Source of the DNA: Caldibacillus debilis DSM 16016
GTDB lineage: Bacteria; Bacillota; Bacilli; Bacillales; Caldibacillaceae
Direction: 5' to 3'
Length of the DNA stretch: 64,000 nt
NCBI RefSeq assembly: GCF_000383875.1
Contig: NZ_KB912918.1
Coordinates: 23,517-87,516, forward strand
Shown here: positions 17,100 to 26,775 of the stretch, one piece after another
How the letters are laid out: each line of letters starts with the position of its first letter
Numbering within the stretch: the stretch's first letter is position 1
Position numbers and translations under genes: made by a program
Notes under the pieces: generated by a model
Seen by the model: only the letters and a program-made list of their open reading frames with translations
The model's database searches: none
Told to the model about the DNA's origin: nothing

Positions 17100-18299
17100 A
17101 TGGGAAGAAGATTGTTTACATCAGAGTCGGTCACGGAAGGGCATCCGGACAAAATTTGCGATCAGATCTCCGACGCGATCCTTGACGCCATCATCGCCGA
17201 AGATCCCGATGCCCGCGTGGCGGTGGAAACGTCTATTACGACCGGGCTTGTTTTCGTTGCCGGGGAAATTTCCACGTCATCCTATGTGGATATTCCGAAA
17301 ATCGTTCGGGACACCGTCCGCGAAATCGGTTATACCCGGGCCAAGTTCGGATTTGATGCCGATACATGCGGAATCATCACATCGATTGACGAGCAATCCC
17401 CGGATATTGCGATGGGGGTTGACCGAGCCCTGGAAGCCAGGGAAGGGAAGATGACCGACGAGGAAATCGAAGCCATCGGCGCGGGGGATCAGGGATTGAT
17501 GTTCGGATTTGCATGCAACGAAACGGAAGAGCTGATGCCCCTTCCCATTTCATTGGCCCACAGATTGTCCCGCAGGTTGAGCGTGGTGCGGAAAACGGGG
17601 ATCCTGCCCTACCTGCGTCCCGATGGAAAAACCCAGGTTACCGTGGAATATGACGGAGAAGGAAAGCCGGTGCGGATCGATACGATCGTGATCTCCGCCC
17701 AGCACCATCCGGAAGTGAGCCAGGAGCAGATCAAGCGGGACTTGATGGAACACGTCGTCCGTGCCGTCGTCCCGGAACAAATGCTTGACGGGGAAACGAA
17801 ATATTTCATCAATCCGACCGGAAGGTTTGTCATCGGCGGTCCGCAGGGAGATGCGGGGCTGACGGGAAGGAAGATCATCGTCGACACTTACGGCGGTTAC
17901 GCCAGACACGGAGGCGGCGCCTTTTCCGGCAAAGATCCGACGAAGGTGGACCGTTCCGGGGCTTATGCGGCCCGTTACGTGGCGAAAAACATTGTCGCCA
18001 GCGGATTGGCGGACAAGTGCGAAGTCCAGTTGGCCTATGCCATCGGCGTCGCCCGGCCGGTGTCCATTTCCGTGGATACCTTCGGCACGGGGAAAGTCAG
18101 CGAGGAAGTGCTGGAGGAACTGGTGAGAAGGAATTTTGATTTGCGGCCTGCCGGCATTATCCGGATGCTTGATTTAAGAAGGCCGATTTACAAACAAACG
18201 GCGGCCTACGGCCATTTCGGCCGGACGGATCTGGATCTGCCCTGGGAAAGGGTCGACAAGGCGGAATTGTTGAGGGAACAGGCGTTCCGCCGGGCATAA
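17100..18299 (+). CDS. metK: S-adenosylmethionine synthetase
   Basis: A 399-residue enzyme making SAM from methionine and ATP. Motifs: [20 protein letters not shown] at the N-terminus, [12 protein letters not shown] near residue 118 (ATP site), the loop [18 protein letters not shown] near 267 (phosphate P-loop). Length is typical. ATG with GGAAGGAGG upstream. The S-box leader directly upstream gives feedback control by SAM. Confidence 0.98.
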   Translation: MGRRLFTSESVTEGHPDKICDQISDAILDAIIAEDPDARVAVETSITTGLVFVAGEISTSSYVDIPKIVRDTVREIGYTRAKFGFDADTCGIITSIDEQSPDIAMGVDRALEAREGKMTDEEIEAIGAGDQGLMFGFACNETEELMPLPISLAHRLSRRLSVVRKTGILPYLRPDGKTQVTVEYDGEGKPVRIDTIVISAQHHPEVSQEQIKRDLMEHVVRAVVPEQMLDGETKYFINPTGRFVIGGPQGDAGLTGRKIIVDTYGGYARHGGGAFSGKDPTKVDRSGAYAARYVAKNIVASGLADKCEVQLAYAIGVARPVSISVDTFGTGKVSEEVLEELVRRNFDLRPAGIIRMLDLRRPIYKQTAAYGHFGRTDLDLPWERVDKAELLREQAFRRA

Positions 18300-18754
18300 G
18301 CGGAAAAAGAAAGGCGTTTGGACGTCTTCGGAAAAAAGGAATCCTATAAAGATTGACATCCGGCCAGGCACAGGCGGAAAGAGGGGCGTTTCTTTTCCGC
18401 CGGAAAATGCGGAATCACAAGAAGGGCATGGGCGGCCGGGGAAAAGCGGGGGTATGAATGGCCCCCTTTTTTCTTGGATCGCATGTGCAAAATTTTTCTC
18501 GGGATCGGATCCTTCAATCGGCAATAATCGGAACCTTCAACTGGCAAGTAAAAAGAGAAGGCGCCCTGTCATCCCGCAATTTTATTCGACAACCTTTTTT
18601 GATACAATAATGGGGTGATCATTCGCGCCGTTTCCCATCCGGATCATTGGTTTTCGGCGTTTCAGGATTTCCCCGTTACGGATTGCTCCTTTTCCACGTC
18701 TCATGGAAGTAAATAGGATTTTCGGCATCAGGAAAGGAAAAGAAGGTGAATGGA
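18300..18754. other. metK-asnB intergenic region, no gene
   Basis: About 450 bases without a supportable gene. Apart from a possible metK terminator at 18448, I see only low-complexity GGAAAA-rich sequence. No clear -35/-10 pair for asnB was found. Confidence 0.4.
18448..18472 (+). terminator. possible metK terminator
   Basis: GGGGG-TATGAATGG-CCCCC followed by six T. It is short-stemmed and about 150 bases after metK. Confidence 0.5.
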
Positions 18755-20653
18755 ATGTGCGGATTTATCGGCTGTGTTCATGACCAACCGAAGGAGTTTT
18801 CCAACGAAGATCGGGATGCCTTCAAAGAGCGGAACCATCTTTTGACCCACCGCGGTCCCGATGACGAAGGGTATTATTTCGACGAACATGTCCAGTTCGG
18901 TTTTCGCCGGCTGAGCATCATCGATCTTGAATCGGGCAGGCAGCCCCTGTCCTATGCCAATGAACGGTATTGGATCATCTTTAACGGGGAAATTTATAAC
19001 TATATCGAACTGCGGGAAGAATTGCAGGAAAAGGGAATGGAATTTGCCACCGAATCCGATACCGAAGTGATTTTGGCATTGTACGACCATTATAAAGAAA
19101 AATCGGTGGATAAATTGCGGGGGATGTTTGCCTTCCTCATCTGGGACAGGGAAGAAAAGCTCCTTTTCGGCGCCCGGGATCCTTTCGGCATCAAGCCGTT
19201 GTACTATTATGCGGATCCGGACAAAGGGTGCACCTTTTTTGCCTCGGAAAAGAAGGCGATCCTCCATGCCTTGGAAAATCCGGCGCTCAACGGAAGATCC
19301 CTCCAGCAATATTTGACGTTCCAATATGTTCCCGAACCGTATACCATGCATGAAAAGATCGAAAAATTGCTGCCGGGGACTTATTTCAAGAAACGGCCCG
19401 GAAAACCTTTGGAAATTTTTACATATTGGAAAGCGGAATTCCGCCCCGCCTTACAGCCGGAGGAAAAATGGGTCGAAGAAATCCGGGAAGCGATGTTCGA
19501 TTCGGTGAAGGTCCATATGCGGAGCGACGTGCCGGTCGGCTCTTTCCTGTCCGGCGGAATCGATTCGACGATGATCGCGGCGATCGCGAAGGAATTCCAT
19601 CCGAGGATCCAAACCTTCTCCGTCGGTTTTGAACGGGAGGGCTACAGCGAGATCGACGTGGCCAGAGAGTCGGCGGAAAAGATCGGGGTGGAAAATATCA
19701 GTTACGTGATCACGCCGGAAGAATACATGAAGGAATTCCCGAAAATCATGTATTATATGGACGATCCGCTTGCCGATCCCGCCTGCGTGCCCCTCTATTT
19801 CGTCGCCAGGGAGGCGCGGAAACATGTGACCGTCGTCCTTTCCGGCGAAGGTTCCGACGAGCTGTTCGGCGGCTACAATATATACCGCGAACCGCAAAGC
19901 TTGGCCGTCTTCCAGAAAATCCCCTCCCCGTTGAAAAAGGCGCTGTACTTTTTGTCCCTCCTTTTGCCGGACGGGGTGAAAGGGAAAAGCTTCATCCAGC
20001 GGGGAGTGACGCCGCTGGAGGAACGGTACGTCGGCAACGCGAACATCTTTTCCGAAAAGGAAAAAAGGAAGCTGCTGGTCCATTATGATTCGGGCATCGA
20101 CTACAAAGACATTACGCGGCCGTTTTATGCGGAAGCGAAAGATTATGATCCCGTCGAAAAGATGCAGTATATCGACATCCACACGTGGCTTAGGGGGGAC
20201 ATCCTGCTGAAGGCGGACAAAATGACGATGGCCCATTCTTTGGAATTGCGGGTGCCTTTCCTGGACAAACGGGTGTTTGAAGTGGCTTCCCGCATTCCGG
20301 CCTCGATGAAAACGGCGGACGGAACGACGAAATATATCCTTCGGAAAGCGGCAGAAGGCATCGTTCCCGATCATGTGCTAAACCGGAAAAAATTGGGCTT
20401 CCCTGTGCCGATCCGCCACTGGCTCAAAGAAGAAATGTACGACTGGGCGGCGGGGATCATTAAGGAGAGCGGAACGGATGAATATCTAAATAAGCAGGCG
20501 GTCTTGGCCATGCTGGAAGACCACCGGAAAAATAAGGGGGACTACGGCCGGAAGCTTTGGACGATCCTCGCCTTCATGGTCTGGCACCAAGTATTTGTCG
20601 AGAAAAAATATTCCTTTGATCGGTCCGATGAAGCGGCAAAGGTTTATGTCTGA
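18755..20653 (+). CDS. asnB: glutamine-hydrolysing asparagine synthetase
   Basis: A 632-residue enzyme converting aspartate, glutamine and ATP to asparagine. The start is fixed by chemistry: the glutaminase nucleophile must be Cys directly after Met, and MCGFIG begins at ATG 18755. An upstream in-frame GTG at 18746 would bury it. Glutaminase domain about residues 2-210 (HRGPDDEG, FNGEIYNY). ATP-pyrophosphatase domain with the PP-loop LSGGIDST near 265 and SGEGSDELFGGY near 365. Same length and same metK neighbourhood as B. subtilis AsnB. Followed by a strong terminator. Confidence 0.96.
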   Translation: MCGFIGCVHDQPKEFSNEDRDAFKERNHLLTHRGPDDEGYYFDEHVQFGFRRLSIIDLESGRQPLSYANERYWIIFNGEIYNYIELREELQEKGMEFATESDTEVILALYDHYKEKSVDKLRGMFAFLIWDREEKLLFGARDPFGIKPLYYYADPDKGCTFFASEKKAILHALENPALNGRSLQQYLTFQYVPEPYTMHEKIEKLLPGTYFKKRPGKPLEIFTYWKAEFRPALQPEEKWVEEIREAMFDSVKVHMRSDVPVGSFLSGGIDSTMIAAIAKEFHPRIQTFSVGFEREGYSEIDVARESAEKIGVENISYVITPEEYMKEFPKIMYYMDDPLADPACVPLYFVAREARKHVTVVLSGEGSDELFGGYNIYREPQSLAVFQKIPSPLKKALYFLSLLLPDGVKGKSFIQRGVTPLEERYVGNANIFSEKEKRKLLVHYDSGIDYKDITRPFYAEAKDYDPVEKMQYIDIHTWLRGDILLKADKMTMAHSLELRVPFLDKRVFEVASRIPASMKTADGTTKYILRKAAEGIVPDHVLNRKKLGFPVPIRHWLKEEMYDWAAGIIKESGTDEYLNKQAVLAMLEDHRKNKGDYGRKLWTILAFMVWHQVFVEKKYSFDRSDEAAKVYV

Positions 20654-20670
20654 ACGGGCCGCATCGGAAA

Positions 20671-20706
20671 AAAGCGCCTTGAATCCGGATTTCAAGGCGC
20701 TTTTTC
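20671..20706 (+). terminator. asnB terminator
   Basis: AAAGCGCCTTGAA-TCCGGAT-TTCAAGGCGCTTTTT: a 13-bp stem ending in T's, just after the asnB stop. Confidence 0.92.
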
Positions 20707-20775
20707 AACGGTCTTCGGGACTGGCCACGAGGGAGTCCGGCCTTGGCGTCCGCGGCTGCGACGGACGCCGGGGCC

Positions 20776-20917
20776 TTCAGGGGAAGCGGTCTGGACGGAT
20801 TGCGATTTCCTGCTGGCCGATAAAGGCGTCGACGACCACTTCAGAGGAAGCGGTCTGGACGGATTGCCCGGGTCACGTCGGACAAAACCGTCCCGGGGGC
20901 CTTCAGTGGAGACGGTC
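20776..20917. repeat. three degenerate direct repeats at about 63-bp spacing
   Basis: Copies start at 20776, 20840 and 20902. The first two match at 27 of 28 positions (core GGAAGCGGTCTGGACGGATT). The third (TTCAGTGGAGACGGTC) overlaps the 3' end of the C39 peptidase gene. The first two copies may therefore be relics of a local duplication of that gene end. Confidence 0.65.
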
Positions 20918-21715
20918 CCCGTAGGTGATCGCCTGCCGGCCCATTTGCTCCCAGGAAGCGATGAAATCATGCAGGGGGGCCTTTCTTTTTTTCCCGGTCA
21001 GCGGGTCGTTAAAATAGACGTACTGCGGATCGTAACCGGTGAGCAAAACGGAATGCTCTTTGTAGGTAATTTTGATTTTCCCTTTTTCCGTGTTCCATAT
21101 CCGAAAATAAGAGTCGGGCAGTTTCCGGTATTCGGTGTTCGTGATCACCCAAACCGGTTTGCCGTGGGAAAGGTAAAGTTTCACCTTTTCGAAATTTTCG
21201 CCCGTCAAATCGATCGCTTGTCCGGGTTGAAGGTACCGGGCGGCCAATTCATAGACCGGCCGATGATACGCGCCCAATCCCGGCTTTTTCCAGGAACGGA
21301 TGTCCCCGACGAAACCGTCGTTCGGGTGCCCGGAATATATTTGTCCGCCCTTCTTGTAGGTGAAGGGGACTTTTTTGATTTTTTCCGCCAGTTCCATTTT
21401 ATCCACATCGGCCCCGGCGAAATTCAGGAGCATCGCCAGGCTGGTCACCTCGCAGCCCCGCTGGAGCTCCGGCAATTGGGAAATGACGGGGACATCGATG
21501 AAAACGTCGTCGGCGATCCGGAACAATTCGGAAACCGGAACGGGATCCTCTTCCCTGCCCTGGACTTCAGGGATTTTTTCGGGGAGGACGTTGACGGTTA
21601 AAACGAGGACGATGATGGTCAAAATAAAATAGAAAAGGCGGACGAACCGGTTTTTATGAATGATGGCGATGAAAGAAAACAGGAGAACGGTAATGGGCAG
21701 GATGATGATTTCCAT
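20903..21715 (-). CDS. membrane-anchored C39-family cysteine peptidase
   Basis: About 270 residues. Two N-terminal hydrophobic segments (roughly residues 1-18 and 23-45) place the domain outside the membrane. The papain-like C39_2 domain (PF13529, YvpB-like) shows the active Cys in LQRGCEVTSLAMLL, the His in KEHSVLLTGYD and the Asp/Asn region in YFNDPLTG. ATG 21715 is chosen because AAAGGTG stands 6 bases upstream; the TTG/ATG at 21730 lacks a spaced site. It follows ytoA by 5 bases, so the two are one operon. Substrate unknown. C39 domains outside bacteriocin exporters are poorly characterised. Confidence 0.8.
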   Translation of the reverse strand: MEIIILPITVLLFSFIAIIHKNRFVRLFYFILTIIVLVLTVNVLPEKIPEVQGREEDPVPVSELFRIADDVFIDVPVISQLPELQRGCEVTSLAMLLNFAGADVDKMELAEKIKKVPFTYKKGGQIYSGHPNDGFVGDIRSWKKPGLGAYHRPVYELAARYLQPGQAIDLTGENFEKVKLYLSHGKPVWVITNTEYRKLPDSYFRIWNTEKGKIKITYKEHSVLLTGYDPQYVYFNDPLTGKKRKAPLHDFIASWEQMGRQAITYGDRLH

Positions 21716-21719
21716 GTTT

Positions 21720-22265
21720 TCACCTTTCATCTGTTGTGGATTCGAGTTCGTTTTGCAGGCGGCGGTAGTATTCGCCCTTTTCCCGGTAGCTTTTTACGAT
21801 CCGTTCCATTTCTTTCCGGTCCCGATCGGCGACCGGACGGATCACTTTCGCCGGCCTTCCGAAAGCGAGGGTGCCGGGCGGGATCTTCTTCCCGGGAGGA
21901 ACGAGGCTGCCGGCGCCGATGAAGGCCCCTTCGCCGATTTCCGCCCCGTCCATGATGAGGGACCCCATGCCGATCAGCGCCCCTTTGCGGATGACGCAGC
22001 TGTGGAGAATCACTTGATGTCCGACGGTCACTTCATCTTCGATGATTAAGGGCAGCCCCGGGCTCTGATGAAGCAGGCACAGGTCCTGGATGTTGCAATT
22101 TTTCCCGATTCTTGTCGGGGCCACGTCCCCGCGGATCACCGTTTGAAACCAGATGCTCGTATGGGGGCCGATTTCCACATCGCCGGTAATGGTGGCGTTG
22201 TCCGCAAGGAAGCAGGTTTCGTGGATTTTGGGCCAGATTTCCCGGTACGGATAAATGAGTACCAT
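21720..22265 (-). CDS. ytoA: gamma-carbonic-anhydrase-like hexapeptide-repeat protein YtoA
   Basis: A 181-residue left-handed beta-helix protein of the YtoA/YrdA/PaaY group. Repeats of the type NATITGDVEIGPHTSIW, VIRGDVAPTRIG, VTVGHQVILHSC, GMGSLIMDGAEIG and GAGSLVPPGKKI build the helix. The three metal-binding His positions of the family are represented by LLHQ, VGHQ and LHSC. ATG 22265 has GAGGAG upstream; a longer frame to 22382 has no ribosome site. Carbonic anhydrase activity is not assured, since many members have no demonstrated activity. Confidence 0.88.
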   Translation of the reverse strand: MVLIYPYREIWPKIHETCFLADNATITGDVEIGPHTSIWFQTVIRGDVAPTRIGKNCNIQDLCLLHQSPGLPLIIEDEVTVGHQVILHSCVIRKGALIGMGSLIMDGAEIGEGAFIGAGSLVPPGKKIPPGTLAFGRPAKVIRPVADRDRKEMERIVKSYREKGEYYRRLQNELESTTDER

Positions 22266-22350
22266 CTTTTGCTCCTCTCCTCGCGCTTTTATTTTCATTG
22301 TACAACAAAAATTTTGTGCTGCCGAAAAAGAAGGGACCGGAGGTGTTCCT

Positions 22351-23439
22351 GTGGCGAAAGTTGCGATTCCCGTTCGTTTCATCGCTCAAATTTATCGGAA
22401 AATTTTTCCGGAAGTCCGAACCCAGCTCCTCTACTGGGAAAAACGGGCGGAGGAAATCCCGAACCGGGAACTGCGCAAACAGGCATTGGCCAGCATGAGA
22501 CAGAAGCGGTTCCACTGCCAGGGAGGTGCGGTCTTCGCGTTATTGGCCGGGGAAAATTACCGGGAAGCCGTCCGTTTTATTGTCGCCTATCAGACGATCA
22601 GCGACTATTTGGATAATTTGTGCGACCGGAGCAACTCCCAGGATCCGGGGGATTTCGCCGCCCTCCACGAGGCCCTTCGGCATTGTCTTTCGCTTCATGC
22701 CGAGATTCCGCCCGGCAGCGAGTATTACCGCTTCCGGAACGACAAGGAAGACGGCGGCTATTTGCGGGAGCTTGTCCAGACCTGCCGGGAGGTTTTAAGA
22801 AAAACAAAACATTACGGTTCCATGGAAGAGGAGCTGCTGCGGCTTTGTACGCTATATTGTGCCTTGCAGATCCATAAACATGCGCCCGTATCCGAACGGG
22901 TTCCCCGTCTCCGATCCTGGTTCCGGGAGCATAAAGAATGGGCTTCGGACATGGACTGGCACGAATTTTCCGCCTGCGCCGGATCCACTTTGGGAATTTT
23001 TTCCCTCGTTTCTTACGGCCTGACCGGAAAGATGACGCCGGAACTGGCGCGAAAAATCGCGGAGGGCTATTTTCCCTACATCCAGGGATTCCATATTTTG
23101 TTGGATTATTTGATCGATCAGGAAGAGGACCGGGCCGGCGGCGATTTGAACTTTTGTTTTTATTATGAAAGCGAAGAAATCATGCTGCGGCGGCTCTTCC
23201 ATTTTTTTCGCATGGCGAAGCTGCAGGCCGGGCAACTGCCGGACGCCGCTTTTCATCTATGGATTGTAAAGGGCCTCCCCGGCTTGTATTTGTCCGACGG
23301 GAAAGTCAGCCGGAACGCCGGGTTGAAAAGGCTGGCAAAACCGTTGATCCGAGAAGGCGGTTGGACGGGGAAATTTTTTTATTGGCAAGCCAAGCTCTAC
23401 CGCCTGATCTTGAACCGGAAGGGAAAGCCGTTCAGTTAA
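22351..23439 (+). CDS. ytpB: tetraprenyl-beta-curcumene synthase YtpB (DUF2600)
   Basis: A 362-residue all-helical protein of the YtpB family, which in B. subtilis cyclises tetraprenyl diphosphate to the C35 terpene tetraprenyl-beta-curcumene. Asp-rich motifs expected to bind Mg-diphosphate are visible as TISDYLDNLCDRS (about residue 83) and LLDYLIDQEEDRAGGD (about 250). The GTG start at 22351 has GGAGGTG 5 bases upstream. Divergent from ytoA with about 85 bases between starts. The bacilysocin gene ytpA, its neighbour in B. subtilis, is not in the window. Confidence 0.9.
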   Translation: MAKVAIPVRFIAQIYRKIFPEVRTQLLYWEKRAEEIPNRELRKQALASMRQKRFHCQGGAVFALLAGENYREAVRFIVAYQTISDYLDNLCDRSNSQDPGDFAALHEALRHCLSLHAEIPPGSEYYRFRNDKEDGGYLRELVQTCREVLRKTKHYGSMEEELLRLCTLYCALQIHKHAPVSERVPRLRSWFREHKEWASDMDWHEFSACAGSTLGIFSLVSYGLTGKMTPELARKIAEGYFPYIQGFHILLDYLIDQEEDRAGGDLNFCFYYESEEIMLRRLFHFFRMAKLQAGQLPDAAFHLWIVKGLPGLYLSDGKVSRNAGLKRLAKPLIREGGWTGKFFYWQAKLYRLILNRKGKPFS

Positions 23440-23865
23440 TGGGTTTTTTCGGATTGCCGGTTCCCGCCTGCGCGGCCGTCCCCTTTTTCCGCCGGGCCGA
23501 AAAGAAGAGGTTGTCCCTTTCCTTTCGTTGATACATGGGGCGTTTTCCCCGCAGCGGTTATTTTCTTTGACGGGTGGCCCGCGGGAAAGGACGTTCTTGC
23601 GGACAGCTTTTCTTCCCAAGGATGGCCGGCTTTTCCCTTTCGGATGGGGTACCTATATCTATCCTTCGCCGACGGGCCTTCGTCCTTTTTCATCTGCCTT
23701 TGGGAGGCGGACGGCCGTGCGAGTTTCGCTTCCGATAAGGATTTCCGTCCCGGGGGCGGACGGCGGATTGGTTCCAACGGCAGGGAAACTTTTCCTTGAA
23801 AACTTTAAGGAATATCCATAAAATGGGTTTATCTGCATTTGATCAAAGGGAAAAGGAGAAAAAAC
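23440..23865. other. intergenic region, nothing recognised
   Basis: About 425 bases between ytpB and the MFS transporter. No hairpin with a T tract, no promoter and no coding frame that I can support. AAAAGGAG at the end belongs to the next start. Confidence 0.4.
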
Positions 23866-25068
23866 ATGCCGCGGAAATTTTGGCTGCTCATCCTCGGTGC
23901 CGTTGTCAATGCGACCGGTTCGGCTTTCCTATGGCCTTTGCACACCATCTATATCCACGACTATTTGGGAAAATCCCTGTCCGTTGCCGGCATGGTCATC
24001 ATGCTGAATTCGGCCGCCAGCGTCGTCGGCAGTTTGGCGGGCGGCGCTTTATACGATAAGATCGGTGCCTTCCGGACGATCGTCCTGGGGATCGCCATCG
24101 ACCTGCTGTCGTTGGCCGGCCTCACCATTTGGCACGGATGGCCCCAATATCCCTTCTTTTTACTATTTATCGGCTTAGGTTTCGGAATTGTTCATCCCGC
24201 GATGTACGCTTTCGCAGGCGAATTGTGGAAAGAAGGGGGAAGGAGGGCATACAACGCCCTTTACGTGGCCATCAATTTGGGGGTCGCCGTAGGATCCGCC
24301 TTGGGCGGGATGATCGCGTCCCTTTCCTTTGATTATATTTTTGTCGCCAATTTGCTCCTGTTCATCGTATTCTCCATGATGGTCGTCATCGGATTCCGCG
24401 ATGCCGGCGGGCAAGGGAAGGCCGGCGGCGTCCGCCGGCAGGGCCCGGAGACCGGCGACGACCACAAATATTTTGCCGCCCTGCTCATCCTTTGTTTCGG
24501 GTACTTGCTTTGCTGCATCGCCTACTCCCAATGGACGACGACGATCGCTACCTATACCCAGGAGCTCCGTGTTTCCTTGAAACAATACAGCCTTTTGTGG
24601 ACCATCAACGGCCTCCTCATCATCCTCGGCCAGCCCTTGTTGAACCTTTTCATCCGGGCCTTCATGCGGACGATTAAGAAACAAATGGTCGCAGGCCTGG
24701 TGATATTTATTGCGTCCTTTTACATCGCTTCCATCTCGGAACATTTTTACGGTTTTGCGGCGGCGATGGCGGTTTTGACCGTCGGGGAAATGCTCGTATG
24801 GCCGGCGATTCCGACCGTCGCCGATCAGCTGGCGCCGAAAGGAAAGGAAGGTTTTTATCAGGGGGTCGTCAACAGCACGAACACCGGGGGAAGGATGATC
24901 GGCCCGCTGTTGGGCGGATGGCTGGTGGACAGGTTCAACATGCAGGTGTTGTTTAACGTTCTCATGTTTTTGTTCGTGATCGCCATCGTCACCTCCCTCA
25001 CTTATGATAAAGGGTTGAAAAAAGGGGCCGTGATCCGCGCCAAGGATGCGGCTTCCATGAAGGATTAA
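23866..25068 (+). CDS. yttB: MFS efflux transporter, YttB-like
   Basis: A 400-residue major facilitator with about 12 membrane segments in two six-helix halves, separated by a charged linker near residues 185-205. The MFS motif A between helices 2 and 3 is seen as GGALYDKIGAFR. ATG 23866 follows AAAAGGAG. The position a few kb from leuS matches B. subtilis yttB; substrate unknown, probably drug/proton antiport. The family call is firm, the symbol is by position and length. Confidence 0.8.
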   Translation: MPRKFWLLILGAVVNATGSAFLWPLHTIYIHDYLGKSLSVAGMVIMLNSAASVVGSLAGGALYDKIGAFRTIVLGIAIDLLSLAGLTIWHGWPQYPFFLLFIGLGFGIVHPAMYAFAGELWKEGGRRAYNALYVAINLGVAVGSALGGMIASLSFDYIFVANLLLFIVFSMMVVIGFRDAGGQGKAGGVRRQGPETGDDHKYFAALLILCFGYLLCCIAYSQWTTTIATYTQELRVSLKQYSLLWTINGLLIILGQPLLNLFIRAFMRTIKKQMVAGLVIFIASFYIASISEHFYGFAAAMAVLTVGEMLVWPAIPTVADQLAPKGKEGFYQGVVNSTNTGGRMIGPLLGGWLVDRFNMQVLFNVLMFLFVIAIVTSLTYDKGLKKGAVIRAKDAASMKD

Positions 25069-25338
25069 ACAAGCGGAAGGTTACCCGCCTTCTTTTCAGT
25101 CGTGGCATACGCGGCTTTTTCTGAAAAAATGGAAAAGGGGCTGTCCCGCGGTCCTTGGGCTGACGGGCGCCCCTTCCCATTTTTTAGGTGCTTGCCGTTT
25201 GCGGCTTGCGTTTGGTTTGTCTACGGAAAACCTTTGGGACTGCCGTCGCTTCCGGCTTTTTGGAAGGATTTAAGAAAAGCGCCGCCCCGAAGGAGCCGCC
25301 GGTCTCAGCAGACGGCCGGGATGAAGAGGGCGGAAAGG

Positions 25339-25992
25339 TCAGCCGGGCGGACTGATCGTTCCATCTTTTTTTAACTTCCCGCCTATCCAGATGGAAAAGA
25401 AAAGCCAAGAAGCCCCGGCCAAATATCCGCCGGCGACATCGCTCGGATAATGAACCCCCAAATAAATCCGGCTGACGCCGATCAGAAGGATCATTGCGGC
25501 ACTGGAAAAAAGAAGAAGACCGCGGCCGGCGGCGGACCGGATATGCCGCCAGAGCAAAAAGGCGAGCATTCCGTACAAACTGAGTGCTGCCATCGAGTGG
25601 CCGCTCGGAAAACTGAAGCCGCCGATGTCAATGATCCGGTGAAAGGCCGGCCGGGAACGGCGGAAGATCTGCTTTATAGTTTCGTTCAACAGCACCGATC
25701 CCGCAAGGGCCCCGGCAAAGAAAATCCCTTCCGCGTTCCGGCGGAAAATGACGGACAGCAGGATGAAGGCCATCGCGGAAATGCAGGCCAGGGGAACGGG
25801 ATTCCCCAAATAGGTGAAAAATTTCATGATTTTAGTCAACAGCGGGGTTTCAAGCCCCTGGATGAAGTTGATCAGCCGCAGATCGAAGGAAACGGTCCAC
25901 CCGAGGGCGACAAGGAGGGAAAACCCGCCGAAACCGAAGAGGCAAAGAAGGCAGGCCAACAAAGGACGGAAAAGGGAAATTTTTCGGCACAT
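25339..25992 (-). CDS. PAP2-family membrane phosphatase
   Basis: A 217-residue phosphatase with five to six membrane helices and the three-part PAP2 signature: K-x6-RP (KQIFRRSRP), PSGHS (FPSGHSMAAL) and SR-x5-H-x3-D (SRIYLGVHYPSDV). Likely substrates are lipid phosphates such as undecaprenyl diphosphate or phosphatidate, acting on the outer face of the membrane; BcrC or PgpB-type roles are both possible. ATG 25992 is preferred over TTG 25998 for its spacing from AAGGAG. Confidence 0.88.
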   Translation of the reverse strand: MCRKISLFRPLLACLLCLFGFGGFSLLVALGWTVSFDLRLINFIQGLETPLLTKIMKFFTYLGNPVPLACISAMAFILLSVIFRRNAEGIFFAGALAGSVLLNETIKQIFRRSRPAFHRIIDIGGFSFPSGHSMAALSLYGMLAFLLWRHIRSAAGRGLLLFSSAAMILLIGVSRIYLGVHYPSDVAGGYLAGASWLFFSIWIGGKLKKDGTISPPG

Positions 25993-26184
25993 ACCCAAAA
26001 TCTCCTTATTCTCTCATTCTTTTTTTCCCGTTGATGCCGAAAATCCGGGAAAGGCATTTCCTCGTTAGGGGCTAACGCTTGCGGGGAGAAAATCGGGAAG
26101 GCTTTCCCGTTTGCGGTAACCCGAGGAAAAACCGCCCGGTCCGTCCGGTCCATTCCTGCGGCCATAAAGGCGCCGCCGGTCCGG

Positions 26185-26775
26185 TTACCGGTCCGGGGCG
26201 GGGGCCGTTTTTTCAATGGCAAGGCAGAAGGGCGGGTCATTTTTTTGGTTGATGAAACGGTACATCAGCACCCGGGCCCGGGTTTGGTCGATTTTCTGCA
26301 CATAATCGAGCAGCGCTTCCTTTTCCGCCTTTCCCCCCGGATGGCCTTCGTAAACGACGATGGAGATCACCCCGCCGGGAGCCGTGATTTGGAGCAGGCC
26401 CTCAACCGCCTTCAGCGTCGTCTCCGGTTTTGTTATGATGGTATGATCCCCTTTCGGCAGATAGCCTAAATTGAAGATGGCCCCGGAAATCTTCCCGTGG
26501 TCTTTCTCCGGGATGCGGTGCAGCAGCTCTTCGTGGCCGCAATGGAAAAGGACGACGTTTTGACCGGCCCGTTCTTTTTCCAAACGCTCCTTTGTCCTTC
26601 GGATCGCGATTTCTTGGATGTCAAAGCCGTACACTTTCCCTGCCGGGCCGACGAGCTTGGCTAAAAACAACGTATCATGGCCGTTCCCCACGGTGGCATC
26701 GACGACGATGTCCCCGGGCTGAACCCGTTTTTCCAAAATCGAGTGGGAAAAGGCCAGAACCGGTTCCAAGATCAT
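26185..26775 (-). CDS. mnmM: tRNA mnm5s2U methyltransferase MnmM (YtqB)
   Basis: A 196-residue class I SAM methyltransferase of the YtqB family. The SAM motif is VVDATVGNGHDTLFLA (residues 24-39), with acidic motif II in VYGFDIQE and NLGYLPKGDH near 105. YtqB of B. subtilis was identified as MnmM, which methylates nm5s2U34 to mnm5s2U34 in tRNA. Its usual neighbour ytqA (radical SAM) is not adjacent here. Confidence 0.88.
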   Translation of the reverse strand: MILEPVLAFSHSILEKRVQPGDIVVDATVGNGHDTLFLAKLVGPAGKVYGFDIQEIAIRRTKERLEKERAGQNVVLFHCGHEELLHRIPEKDHGKISGAIFNLGYLPKGDHTIITKPETTLKAVEGLLQITAPGGVISIVVYEGHPGGKAEKEALLDYVQKIDQTRARVLMYRFINQKNDPPFCLAIEKTAPAPDR

